A stretch of DNA of 36,327 nt, taken from NCBI GenBank assembly GCA_964492775.1, contig CAZBLH010000020.1:1-36327 (forward strand). The letters are read 5' to 3'. How positions within the stretch are numbered: position 1 is the first letter of the stretch; the number at the start of each line of letters is the position of its first letter. Both the position numbers and the translations under genes were made by a program. The DNA comes from WRDS01 sp964492775. Its GTDB lineage: Bacteria > Actinomycetota > Coriobacteriia > Anaerosomatales > PHET01. The notes beneath the pieces were generated by a model. The model ran no database searches. It had not been told where the DNA came from and saw only the letters and a list, made by a program, of their open reading frames with translations. This document shows positions 24,144-32,005 of this stretch, one piece after another.

Positions 24144-24168
24144 CGTTGACCGTTTTCGTTGACCGTTT
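24144..24168. repeat. Tandem 12-bp direct repeat upstream of moaA
   Basis: CGTTGACCGTTT occurs twice with a 13-bp period, about 90-115 bases before moaA. It may be an operator for the moaA operon. The 24169-24280 remainder up to mobA shows nothing recognisable. Confidence 0.45.
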
Positions 24169-24280
24169 GCGCACTCCTGCGTGCGCCTACCCGAATCCTG
24201 CCGAAACGAGCGCGAACACCCCCCGAAATATGCCGCGCCGTGGGCCCCGCGTTCGAGCCGACGGATCCGTGCGAGACATT

Positions 24281-24910
24281 CTAGCCCAGATCAGCCTCCG
24301 AGCGCACCTTCGCGAGGTCCTCGGCGGTGTTCACGTTGACGAGACTTCTCAGTTCCGGATCCACTTCGGCGAGGCGCTCGACGGGCACCTCGGCCACCCG
24401 AAGCCCGCCAAACATCGCCACAATGCGACGGCGGTCGCCCCGAAGCGTCTCGCGCGCGGCAGCGAGGCATGTCTCCACCCGGTACAGCGCGAGCAGCGGT
24501 TCCACGCCCTTTTCGGAGACGGGGATGACGACGTCCGCGTCGGCGTGCTCCTCCCAAAGGACCCGCGCAACACCCGGCTCGAGCCAGGGCATGTCCGCCG
24601 CGACCGCAAGGACCCAAGGCTGCCGAGCGACCCCGAGCGCCGTCGCCAAGCCGCCGAGCGGTCCTTGGTACGCTATCTCGTCCCTGACCACCGCGACGCT
24701 GTCAGGCAGACCCGCGCGCGCGGCGACATCGGGCTGGTTAGTGACGACGACCGCATCCGCGCAAACCTCGAGGACGGCCGAGACCACCCGCACGATTAGC
24801 GGCACACCGTCTACGGGCAGAAGGGTCTTTTCCTGGCCCATTCTCGTCGAGCGGCCGCCCGCGAGCACCGCCGCCGTGATCGGAAGCCTGTCTTGCCGGA
24901 GAGCAGGCAC
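24281..24910 (-). CDS. mobA: Molybdenum cofactor guanylyltransferase MobA
   Basis: Attaches GMP to Mo-molybdopterin. The 209 aa have the nucleotide motif AAVLAGGRSTRMGQEKTLLP, GPLGGLATAL, VLAVAADMPWLEPGVARVLW, EKGVEPLLALY and a C-terminal VNVNTAEDLAKV. All key motifs are intact, unlike the MobA-like half of the FdhD fusion 2.5 kb downstream. GTG 24910 lies 4 bases after the DUF3343 stop. In a selenium context a MocA-like cytidylyltransferase was considered, but RSTRMGxxK with EPLLALY fits MobA better. Confidence 0.9.
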   Translation of the reverse strand: MPALRQDRLPITAAVLAGGRSTRMGQEKTLLPVDGVPLIVRVVSAVLEVCADAVVVTNQPDVAARAGLPDSVAVVRDEIAYQGPLGGLATALGVARQPWVLAVAADMPWLEPGVARVLWEEHADADVVIPVSEKGVEPLLALYRVETCLAAARETLRGDRRRIVAMFGGLRVAEVPVERLAEVDPELRSLVNVNTAEDLAKVRSEADLG

Positions 24911-24914
24911 GTAC

Positions 24915-25157
24915 TCACCAATCCTCGATAGTCGAACAGCCAGCGGGTTCTATACCCACCGCGTCAAGGTAGCGCAACACGCGCTCCTCCTGATCCGGCG
25001 GGAATCGCAGCGCGATACCGCACTGGGCGCTCATCGCTGCGGGAGCAGGAATCGGAGTAACCTCGATGCCAAGGTCGCCGAGCACCGCCTCTGCCTCGAG
25101 CGCGTCGTGGGTGGACGCAAACCCGAGCACACGGAACGTACGTCGCTCGCGGGTCAC
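24915..25157 (-). CDS. DUF3343 protein (putative Se/S carrier-like)
   Basis: The 80 aa read FRVLGFASTHDALEAEAVLG, then PIPAPAAMSAQCGIALRF, the DUF3343 pattern (FxS...A...C-G-I/L-A-L). This family is linked by genomics to selenium use and to selenium-dependent molybdenum hydroxylases. The conserved Cys is in SAQCGIALRF; a second lies in PAGCSTIEDW. GTG start overlapping the aminotransferase stop by 4 bp, and a 4-base gap to mobA, place it between those two genes. Confidence 0.88.
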   Translation of the reverse strand: MTRERRTFRVLGFASTHDALEAEAVLGDLGIEVTPIPAPAAMSAQCGIALRFPPDQEERVLRYLDAVGIEPAGCSTIEDW

Positions 25158-26350
25158 TTCGCGTCTCGGACGATCTCGCGAAGCGCCGCCAGCACGGCGT
25201 CAATGTCGGACTCGGTGTTGCCGTAGCCTATCCCGAAGCGCAGTGCGCCCGACTTGAGCGTGCCGAACGCCTCGTGCGCCCAAGGCGCGCAGTGCAGGCC
25301 GCTGCGGCATGCGATGCCGTATCCGCGGTCAAGCTCGAACGCGATGCGGCTCGAATCCTGCGTCTCGTGCACCGCAGCGACGATCGGTACCCGCGCGACA
25401 CCGGACTCGGGACCGAGCACCCTGAAGCCGCCGATCTCGAGGATGCCCTCATGCAGCCGAGTGACGAGCCGAGCTTCAAGCGCACGTTGCTGCTCGTCGT
25501 TGGCGGCAAGCCAACGCACTGCAGCGCCAAGTCCCAGCACTCCGGGCGTGTTCATCGTGCCGGGCTCGTAACGTTCGGGCCGCACCTTGGGCTGGATCGG
25601 CTCCTCGCTCATTCCCGCACCAGTACCGCCGACAACCAGCTCGCGGGGCTCGCAGGAGTTGGCGAGGTAGAGCACTCCGATCCCCTGTGGGCCGAGAAGC
25701 CCTTTGTGGCCGGAGCATGCCCACACATCCGCGCCGAGCGACGACAGGTCGACCGGGAGGTGGCCTCCCGCCTGCGCGCCGTCGACGATGGAGACCGCAC
25801 CGTGGTCGCGAGCAATGTCGCAGATGTCGGCAACAGGCTGAATCGCTCCGGACAGGTTGCTCGCGTGCTGGCAGACGACTGCGCGCGTGGGCGCTTGGCG
25901 CACGAGCGCCTCAACCTCATCGGCGTCCACGACGCCTGTGGCCGACGGTTTCGCCCTGACGACCTCGACTCCGCGCTCCTCGAGCAGGTGCAGCGGACGC
26001 GCAACGGCGTTGTGCTCAGAGAACCCGACGACCACCCGGTCTCCGGGACCTATAAGGCCGTACAGCGCAAGGTTCAGCCCCTGGGTGCAGCTCGGCTGAA
26101 ATATGAGGTTTCTCGAACTCATCACGCCGAGATAGGCGGCGATGTCTGCACGTGCGTTTCGAACCGCGCGCGCTGTGTCGATTGCCATCTTGTAGGTGCC
26201 GCGGTCCGGGTTGCCTCCGTGAACGGTTAGCGCCGAGACCACCGCTTCAACTACCTCGGGTGGCTTAGGCCAGGACGTCGCGCCGTGGTCCAGGTATATG
26301 CTGGTCGGCTTTGCGTCGGGAGTGTTGCTGTCAGCCATGGGAATGATCAT
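25154..26350 (-). CDS. Class V aminotransferase / cysteine desulfurase-like protein (EF2568 type)
   Basis: A PLP enzyme expected to release S or Se from cysteine or selenocysteine. The 398 aa include SIYLDHGATSWPKPPEVVEA, NPDRGTYKMA, SCTQGLNLALYGLI, the PLP lysine in ACSGHKGLLGPQG, and the catalytic Cys in GIACRSGLHCAPWAHEAFGT. The TSWPKP and CRSGLHCAPWAH features fit the EF2568 subgroup described as a marker of selenium-dependent molybdenum hydroxylases. Two starts, 26350 and 26338, are possible; both overlap the preceding gene slightly. The neighbours DUF3343 and MobA support a role in Mo/Se cofactor supply. Confidence 0.87.
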   Translation of the reverse strand: MIIPMADSNTPDAKPTSIYLDHGATSWPKPPEVVEAVVSALTVHGGNPDRGTYKMAIDTARAVRNARADIAAYLGVMSSRNLIFQPSCTQGLNLALYGLIGPGDRVVVGFSEHNAVARPLHLLEERGVEVVRAKPSATGVVDADEVEALVRQAPTRAVVCQHASNLSGAIQPVADICDIARDHGAVSIVDGAQAGGHLPVDLSSLGADVWACSGHKGLLGPQGIGVLYLANSCEPRELVVGGTGAGMSEEPIQPKVRPERYEPGTMNTPGVLGLGAAVRWLAANDEQQRALEARLVTRLHEGILEIGGFRVLGPESGVARVPIVAAVHETQDSSRIAFELDRGYGIACRSGLHCAPWAHEAFGTLKSGALRFGIGYGNTESDIDAVLAALREIVRDAK

Positions 26351-26840
26351 GTCCTCCGCCCGCCATCATCTCGACGGCGTGTTCGAGCTGATCTGCCACG
26401 AAACCGAATGACTCGCGCGCCGCCTTCTCCGATCCGGGCAGGTTGATGACGAGCGTCCGTCCCCGCACGGCGGCGACTGCGCGAGAGAGCATGGCCCGAC
26501 CGGTAACCTTCAGGGACTCGGCCCTGATGTGCTCGGCGATTCCGGGAGCTGGGCGCGGCGCGACTGCGAGCGTTGCCTCGGGGGTCACGTCCCGCGGACT
26601 GAGCCCGGTTCCGCCGCAGGTGAATATTACGTCCGCGCCGGTCTCGTCAGCCTGCGAGACGATGGCTTCAGAGATTGCCGTCACGTCGTCCGGAACGAGC
26701 ATGTAGGCGACGACGCGCCAACCTCGAGCGGCCGCCAGCGCGGCCAGGGCGCGCCCTGCTGTGTCCTCGGCCTCAGAACGCGTGTCCGAACAGGTGATGA
26801 TGCCGATTCCAAGGCCGACCTGCGCAGTGTCCGCTGCCAT
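26331..26840 (-). CDS. MogA/MoaB-family molybdopterin adenylyltransferase
   Basis: Activates molybdopterin with AMP before MoeA inserts molybdate. Motifs: GIGIITCSDTRSEAEDTAGR, ADVIFTCGGTGLSPRDVTPE (the MPT-binding TGGTG-type loop), and SRAVAAVRGRTLVINLPGSE. A His-rich tail (GGGHDHSHG) may bind metal. ATG 26840, 4 bases past the LysR stop, is preferred; a GTG at 26852 would overlap it. MogA and MoaB are not distinguishable here. Confidence 0.9.
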   Translation of the reverse strand: MAADTAQVGLGIGIITCSDTRSEAEDTAGRALAALAAARGWRVVAYMLVPDDVTAISEAIVSQADETGADVIFTCGGTGLSPRDVTPEATLAVAPRPAPGIAEHIRAESLKVTGRAMLSRAVAAVRGRTLVINLPGSEKAARESFGFVADQLEHAVEMMAGGGHDHSHG

Positions 26841-26844
26841 CCCG

Positions 26845-27741
26845 TTACCCACCAGCGATCTCGTCCAGCAGGTGACGATGGAATGCCATAGCCGCGCGGG
26901 TACACGTCGTCTTGGGCATCACAGCGTAGAGCGGGCGGCGGACCGGGAAGCCCTGCACGTCGACTGCGGCGACCGTACCGAGCTTGATCGCCTTGTCCGC
27001 GACGTACCGGCTGACAATCGCCACGCCGAGCCCGCCTTCGACAGCGCTCACGACGGCCTCGCCAGTCGACAACTCGACGGCGACGCACAGCTCGGACGGG
27101 TCGAGCCCGTGCTCGATGACGGTCACCTCGGCGGCCTTGCGGGTTCCGGAGCCCGCCTCACGCTGGACCCAACGCTCTTCGCGCAGGTCGGCAAAGGGAA
27201 CAGGCTTGCGGGACGCGAGGGGGTTGCTCGGTGCGCAGATGACGATGAGCTCATCGCTGCCGAGCTCCTCGAAGGTTACGCGGGGGTTCTTGGCCGTGGC
27301 GCCGCTCACGCCGAAGTTGACTTCACCGGACTCCACGGCCTCGATCACGCGCGCGGAGTCGCTGAGCATGACGGAGACGCCTACCTCGGGGTAGGCATCG
27401 AGAAACTTGCCGAGAAGGAACGGCACAAGGTACACGCCCGGGGTGGTAGACGCGCCTATCGCCAGCCTGCCCGAGACGGTGTCCGACAGGCGCTCGATCT
27501 CGAGGCGCGCTGTCTCCAGCTGGTCGAGCACTTTGCGGGCATGCGGCAGAAGCGAGCGCCCTGCCTCAGTGAGATCCACGCGCCGGTAGCGGCGGTCAAG
27601 AAGCGTGACACCCGTATCGGACTCCAGCCCTTGAATCTGCATCGTCACTGCCGGTTGCGACAACCCCAGCTCGCGCGCGGCCTCCGAGAACGATCCGCAA
27701 TCGACGATCGTAACGAACGCACGCAGTTGTGCGATGTTCAC
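26845..27741 (-). CDS. LysR-family transcriptional regulator
   Basis: The 298 aa start with a winged helix (MNIAQLRAFVTIVDCGSFSE, GLSQPAVTMQIQGLE) and an effector-binding domain (residues 90-295). The GTG 27741 has GGAGG five bases upstream. It heads the run mogA-aminotransferase-DUF3343-mobA on the same strand, 4 bases before mogA, so it is cotranscribed with them. LysR genes are reported among the neighbours of selenium-dependent hydroxylase genes, and control by molybdate or a selenium compound is a reasonable guess. The effector cannot be read from sequence. Confidence 0.92.
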   Translation of the reverse strand: MNIAQLRAFVTIVDCGSFSEAARELGLSQPAVTMQIQGLESDTGVTLLDRRYRRVDLTEAGRSLLPHARKVLDQLETARLEIERLSDTVSGRLAIGASTTPGVYLVPFLLGKFLDAYPEVGVSVMLSDSARVIEAVESGEVNFGVSGATAKNPRVTFEELGSDELIVICAPSNPLASRKPVPFADLREERWVQREAGSGTRKAAEVTVIEHGLDPSELCVAVELSTGEAVVSAVEGGLGVAIVSRYVADKAIKLGTVAAVDVQGFPVRRPLYAVMPKTTCTRAAMAFHRHLLDEIAGG

Positions 27742-27791
27742 TCGCGCCTCCCTGCTCCGACGAAGGACCCACTCATGATATCCCAGCCCGG

Positions 27792-28814
27792 CTACTCCGC
27801 ACTCTTCGCGGCGACGCCGTCTTCGAGCGAGCGTATCGCAGCACGAACGCGAGCGTTGCCAGGGTCGAGGGCGAGCGCCGCCCGGTAGGCCTTCTCGGCA
27901 CGAGTGGCCTCCCCGCGCCGCTGGTACAGCTCGCCGAGCAACACTTGCGCATCGAACTCGTCAGGCTCGATTGCGACGGCGATTCGTGCCTCCTCAAGCG
28001 CGCGCGTGGGATCGGTGTCGGCGAGCTCTCGTGCGACCCGGATCCGCTCGGCAGCGGGACCGAGGCGCTTCAGCGCCTGCTCGACGGTCCCTGGGTCCGG
28101 ACGGTGGTCGGCCGAGCGTCGGAGGTGTTCCGCAGCACCAGCACGGTCACCGTCCTTGAGCAGGATGAACGCGTAGTCATAGTTTGCCTCGGGCATCATG
28201 GGGTCTGATTCGAGGGCGCGCTCAAGAGAGTCCCGGTATTGAACGTCGTCGCCGAGTCCCCGGTATGCGATGGCAAGCTGGTAATGCGTGTCAGGCGCCG
28301 CCGGCGAGAGCCGCTGCGCCTGCTTGAAGCTCGCGACCGCATCCGAGCACTTGCGTTGGGCGAGCTGCGCGGTGCCGAGATGGAAGGCGGCCATCTCCCG
28401 CTGTCCGCCGGCTGCCATGCCGCCATCAGCGGACAGCAGCTCCAGCGAGCGGCGCCAGTACCCCTCGCTGGCCTTCCAGTCTTTGTGCCGAGAGGAGATC
28501 CGGCCCAGCCCCATGACCGCAGGTACGTGGTGCGCGTCGATGCTCAGCACGTACTCGTACTGCTCGGCAGCTTCCCGGTCAGCCCCGGCTATCGTGTACG
28601 CCTGGGCCAGCTGCATACGCAGTTCGACATCGGTCGGGGCCTCCTCGACCTGCCGGCGCAGGATGTCGATGGCGCGCAGGACTGGTGGACGGTTCTCGGC
28701 CTCCATGTGGCGTGCCCACTCCGACCAGCCGAACCAGAATGCGAGTGCAAGCGCCAGCATCGCCGCGCAGAATGCGACGGCATCAGCCGGACGAATGGAT
28801 CCTCGAACACGCAA
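27792..28814 (-). CDS. Membrane-anchored tetratricopeptide-repeat protein
   Basis: An N-terminal membrane helix (AVAFCAAMLALALAFWFGWS) is followed by about six TPRs (for example VELRMQLAQAYTIAGADREA, DTHYQLAIAYRGLGDD, FDAQVLLGELYQRRGEATRA). Such anchored TPR proteins often act as scaffolds, and NrfG/CcmH-type cytochrome assembly factors look alike; nothing here proves that role. I start at TTG 28814, behind GAAAGG with six-base spacing, rather than the GTG at 28835, which lacks a ribosome site. It ends 50 bases before the LysR gene. Confidence 0.82.
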   Translation of the reverse strand: MRVRGSIRPADAVAFCAAMLALALAFWFGWSEWARHMEAENRPPVLRAIDILRRQVEEAPTDVELRMQLAQAYTIAGADREAAEQYEYVLSIDAHHVPAVMGLGRISSRHKDWKASEGYWRRSLELLSADGGMAAGGQREMAAFHLGTAQLAQRKCSDAVASFKQAQRLSPAAPDTHYQLAIAYRGLGDDVQYRDSLERALESDPMMPEANYDYAFILLKDGDRAGAAEHLRRSADHRPDPGTVEQALKRLGPAAERIRVARELADTDPTRALEEARIAVAIEPDEFDAQVLLGELYQRRGEATRAEKAYRAALALDPGNARVRAAIRSLEDGVAAKSAE

Positions 28815-28970
28815 CCTGGGCCTTTCAGAGCACACACGCCAAACCGCCCGGCAGCTGCCAGGCGCTGGCGCCCGATGATGGACTATGCCTCATCCCACCG
28901 GCTCACGAATCCAGACAGCAAAGATGATGCAACCTGCGCGAAAACCCGTGAGGCACTGCGGTCTCAAGGG

Positions 28971-28976
28971 TAGAAT
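28971..28976 (+). promoter_or_regulatory. Possible -10 of the fur-cbiMQO operon
   Basis: TAGAAT lies 9 bases before the Fur-type box and about 78 bases before the regulator start. The -35 is poor. A regulator bound at the adjacent box would cover the transcription start. Confidence 0.4.
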
Positions 28977-28985
28977 GTGGACAAT

Positions 28986-29000
28986 TGAGAATGATTCTCA
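28986..29000. promoter_or_regulatory. Fur-type box upstream of fur-cbiMQO
   Basis: TGAGAAT-G-ATTCTCA is a perfect 7-1-7 inverted repeat, the arrangement of Fur-family operators (TGATAATnATTATCA in the Fur consensus). It sits 53 bases before the regulator gene, so autoregulation of the whole operon is likely. The TPR gene diverges on the other side. Confidence 0.82.
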
Positions 29001-29053
29001 CTCTGTGCGGCGTGCTGCTCCAAGCATTCCGCTGATCACGTGAGGTGAATGAA

Positions 29054-29461
29054 GTGTCAGTGGACGGAATCCGAAGGACTGCTGCCCGGGACGCGATCGT
29101 CTCGGCGATCGACGGTATGGGCAAAGCCTTCACGGCCGATTCCCTGGCGCGCAGCCTGGCCGAAAGCGACACGTACGTGGGAACGGCAACGGTGTACCGC
29201 GCGCTCTCGGCGCTGAGCGCGTCAGGCTACATCGAGAAGGTCGGCACGCGTGACGGCGCGGCGCTGTTCTGCCGCTGCGACTCGGGCGAGCACCACCATC
29301 ATCATGTCGTGTGCGACGGCTGCGGGAAGGTCGAGATCACGGCGTGCGCCTTGGACGCCGAGCTCAGCCCTGCCGGCTCTGTGGAGGGCTTCGTCATCAC
29401 CGGCCACGAGCTGGTTCTGCACGGCCTGTGTCCTGAGTGTGTCACGGGAGGCCAGCGCTGA
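29054..29461 (+). CDS. Fur-family metalloregulator
   Basis: The 135 aa have an N-terminal winged helix (ARDAIVSAIDGMGKAFTADS, TATVYRALSALSASGYIEKV) and a metal domain (EHHHHHVVCDGCGKVEIT, LHGLCPEC) with two CxxC pairs for structural zinc. Fur, Zur and Nur cannot be separated by sequence alone. Because it is cotranscribed with cbiMQO, nickel or cobalt sensing is most likely. GTG 29054 is behind GAGGTG. Its TGA shares one base with the cbiM ATG. Confidence 0.9.
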   Translation: MSVDGIRRTAARDAIVSAIDGMGKAFTADSLARSLAESDTYVGTATVYRALSALSASGYIEKVGTRDGAALFCRCDSGEHHHHHVVCDGCGKVEITACALDAELSPAGSVEGFVITGHELVLHGLCPECVTGGQR

Positions 29462-30264
29462 TGTCGCACCTGCACGTTCCCGACGGCGTCCTCCCTGTCT
29501 GGCTAATCGCGCTCGGCTGGGCGCTCGCAGCTGCCGGAGTCTTCGTATCCGTGAAGATGGTCGGTCACCAGGAGCAGCGCCGCGGCATTCCGTTGATCGG
29601 AGCCGTCGCCGCCCTGATGCTGATCGGCATGTCGACCGAGATCGTCCCGATCGCTTACCACGTGAACCTGACCGTGGCCGCCGGCATCCTGCTGGGGCCC
29701 TGGCTCTCGGCGCCCGTCGCTCTCATCGTGGTCACGATGCTCTCGCTGGCAGGACACGGTGGAGTGACGGTCATCGGGCTCAACGCCGGCATCATCGCTG
29801 CCGAAATGGTGTTGGGCGCCATGCTGTTCTCGCTGCTCCGGCGGGCGATCGGTACCAGGAGGCTGGGTCTGGCGGCCGGCATCGCCACAGTAGTGACGCT
29901 GGCTCTCTCAACGGCACTCGTCGTCGGCGTTGTCGCCCTGGCCGGACCGCTGGCCGCCGAGCGGGAGGCAGGCGCGTTCGATCCCGAGACACTGCGCTTC
30001 GAGAACCCGTTTGGGGGCGGGATTATCGGCAATGACCTCATTCGCCCGGACGAGCCCGCTGATGCAGACGCGCCGGCGGGTGAGACGCGAATCGGACGCT
30101 TCGCGCTGCTGGCATTCGGGCTCGGCTCGATCGGGTGGATCATCGAAGCGCTGGTGACGGGGGCGATGATTGGCTTCGTCGCCCGAGTGAGGCCGTGGCT
30201 ACTACACGGCGGCGCCGCCACGGCAAAGAGCATGCCCCCTGGCGACGAAGGAATCGGGCACTGA
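29461..30264 (+). CDS. cbiM: Energy-coupling factor Co/Ni transporter, substrate component CbiM
   Basis: The S-component of a group I ECF importer. The 267 aa begin MSHLHVPDGVLPVWLIALGW; the HVPDG core is the family signature in which N-terminal residues ligate the metal. About seven membrane helices follow, with an additional 50-residue hydrophilic segment (DPETLRFENPFGG... to GETRIG) before the last helix. Most CbiM start MHxPDG; here two residues plus Leu precede His. No separate cbiN gene is visible. GGGAGG lies nine bases upstream of ATG 29461. Confidence 0.9.
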   Translation: MSHLHVPDGVLPVWLIALGWALAAAGVFVSVKMVGHQEQRRGIPLIGAVAALMLIGMSTEIVPIAYHVNLTVAAGILLGPWLSAPVALIVVTMLSLAGHGGVTVIGLNAGIIAAEMVLGAMLFSLLRRAIGTRRLGLAAGIATVVTLALSTALVVGVVALAGPLAAEREAGAFDPETLRFENPFGGGIIGNDLIRPDEPADADAPAGETRIGRFALLAFGLGSIGWIIEALVTGAMIGFVARVRPWLLHGGAATAKSMPPGDEGIGH

Positions 30265-31076
30265 TGGACCTGCATCGCATCGACTCGTCTGCCACGCGAG
30301 GTCAGACCTTGCTCCACCGCTGCAGCGCTGTGACCAAGCTGGTTGCCTTTGCGCTTGTGCTTGCATCCGTAATCGTGAGCGTGAACCTTCTCTTAGTGCT
30401 AGGCATCGCCGCGGTCCTGCTCGCCACTATCGTTGGGTTGAGGTTGCCGATGCGACCGATGCTCTCACTCGCCGCGTACCCCTTCGTCTTCGCAGCATTC
30501 TTCGCCCTGGCCGCGGCACCCAGCTTCTGGGCCGGGGCGCTGATTGTGGCCAAAGCGGTCACCGCAGCGCTGGCTTCAGTGCTGCTCCTGTTCACCACCC
30601 CCTACCCGCAGATATTCGCTCCGCTCCAGCGCGTCCTCCCGCCTCTGATAGGTGACGCTCTGCTTATGACGTACCGCTCGCTGTTCCTGCTGCTCGAACG
30701 GTTCGATCACCTGCTCACGGCAGCGCGCCTGCGCGCCGGGCTGGTGACGCGTGACCCAGTGAGAAGTGCCCGCGCGATCACCAGCTCGCTCGGCGGCGTG
30801 CTGCTGTACTCGGTGGACCTTTCGCAGCGCACCTACGACGTCATGCACCTTCGCGGTTATGACAAGCGCCTGCGAGTGAGTCTCACTTCCAGCGCGCCGC
30901 CAGCCGCGCAGGCACTCGTGGTAGCGGCCGCAGCGGCCCTCATACTCGCTGCGGGGACCTGGCGTCTCGGCGGAGCGCAGGTCGCTCCGTTCGCCTGGAT
31001 TCCGCTGTCGGCCGGACTGATCGTGCTCGCACTTGTCCTGCTTGCCCGCGCACTTTCGCCTGAGAGAGCCCGATGA
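30264..31076 (+). CDS. cbiQ: Energy-coupling factor transmembrane component CbiQ/EcfT
   Basis: Couples ATP hydrolysis by the CbiO subunits to metal uptake. The 270 aa have several hydrophobic helices (TKLVAFALVLASVIVSVNLL onward) and the coupling helices near SARAI and YDVMHLRGYDKR, where xRG-type motifs contact the ATPase. The ATG shares a base with the cbiM stop, and the end overlaps cbiO by 4 bp. Confidence 0.9.
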   Translation: MDLHRIDSSATRGQTLLHRCSAVTKLVAFALVLASVIVSVNLLLVLGIAAVLLATIVGLRLPMRPMLSLAAYPFVFAAFFALAAAPSFWAGALIVAKAVTAALASVLLLFTTPYPQIFAPLQRVLPPLIGDALLMTYRSLFLLLERFDHLLTAARLRAGLVTRDPVRSARAITSSLGGVLLYSVDLSQRTYDVMHLRGYDKRLRVSLTSSAPPAAQALVVAAAAALILAAGTWRLGGAQVAPFAWIPLSAGLIVLALVLLARALSPERAR

Positions 31077-31984
31077 ACACACCCGAACTCAAAGACACCG
31101 CCCACGTCACCGGTCAGGCCATCCACAGCCATGCGCCCTCGGCAGACGAAGTGGTGCGCGTCAGCTGCGTGCGTCATCGGTACGAAGACGGAGTGGAGGT
31201 CGCCCTCTGCGGGCTGGACTTCATCGCCAAGCGTGGACAGCGCGTGGCGGTGCTCGGGCCGAACGGCTCGGGCAAGACCACGATGCTCTACCACATCCTC
31301 GGCCTGCTGAGGGCAGAAGAAGGGCAGGTTCGCGTGCTCGGTGTCGACCCGGCCAAGGAGTGGCCGGCAATTCGGCGCAGGGTCGGGGTCATGCTTCAGA
31401 ACGTGGACGAGCAGATTATCGCGCCAGCCGTGCTGGACGACGTCGCCTTCTCGGCACGGCAGTACGGCCTGCCGGAGGAGGAGGCCCTCGAACGTGCTCG
31501 GGAGGCACTCGACCTGTTCGGCATCGGCCATCTGGCGGACCGGGTGCCGCACAACCTGTCCGGGGGCGAGAAACGCAAGGTCGTGATGGCGGGCGCCTTG
31601 ACGATGCAGCCGGAACTCCTCGTGCTCGATGAGCCCTTTGAGGGGCTGGACCCTTACTCGCGCAGGCAGATGCTCGACCTGCTCGACTCGCTTGCCGAGG
31701 CCGGCGTGACGTCGGTGCTCACGACGCACGACATCGACTCGGTGCCCGAGTTCGCCGACTACTGCTACGTTCTTCGCCAAGGTGGCGAGATCGCGCTTAA
31801 GGGAACGCCAGCCGAGGTGTTCGCATCGCCCGAGCGAATCGCCGCAAGCAACATCAAGCCACCGGTGCTGGCTGACCTGTTCGCTCGGCTACGGGAACTC
31901 GATGCAAGCGCACCCGACACCGCGCTCTGCGTCGAGGACGCTGCCGAGGCGCTTGCCGAGTGGCGCTCGCGCACGCCGGACTAA
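31073..31984 (+). CDS. cbiO: Energy-coupling factor ATP-binding protein CbiO
   Basis: ABC ATPase of the metal importer. The 303 aa include Walker A GPNGSGKTTM, the Q-loop region VGVMLQNVDEQIIAPAVLDD, the signature NLSGGEKRKVVMAGALTMQP, Walker B LLVLDEPFEGLDPYS and the H-loop TTHDIDSVPE. An N-terminal extension of about 25 residues and a C-terminal EcfA-type tail are also present. It is the last gene of the fur-cbiMQO operon. Its stop lies 21 bases from the convergent flavodiiron gene. Confidence 0.94.
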   Translation: MNTPELKDTAHVTGQAIHSHAPSADEVVRVSCVRHRYEDGVEVALCGLDFIAKRGQRVAVLGPNGSGKTTMLYHILGLLRAEEGQVRVLGVDPAKEWPAIRRRVGVMLQNVDEQIIAPAVLDDVAFSARQYGLPEEEALERAREALDLFGIGHLADRVPHNLSGGEKRKVVMAGALTMQPELLVLDEPFEGLDPYSRRQMLDLLDSLAEAGVTSVLTTHDIDSVPEFADYCYVLRQGGEIALKGTPAEVFASPERIAASNIKPPVLADLFARLRELDASAPDTALCVEDAAEALAEWRSRTPD

Positions 31985-32005
31985 GCAGGCGGCCAGGAGC
32001 GTAAG

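Noticed and set aside
24063..24168. A CRISPR or iteron array upstream of moaA
   Set aside because: Only two copies of each element with short spacing; no repeat-spacer pattern or cas genes.
24144..24168. CtsR operator
   Set aside because: GGTCAA is present twice but the 13-bp period does not match the heptad spacing of CtsR sites, and moaA is not a heat-shock gene.
25274..26230. Plus-strand open frame opposite the aminotransferase
   Set aside because: Antisense shadow of an intact class V aminotransferase.
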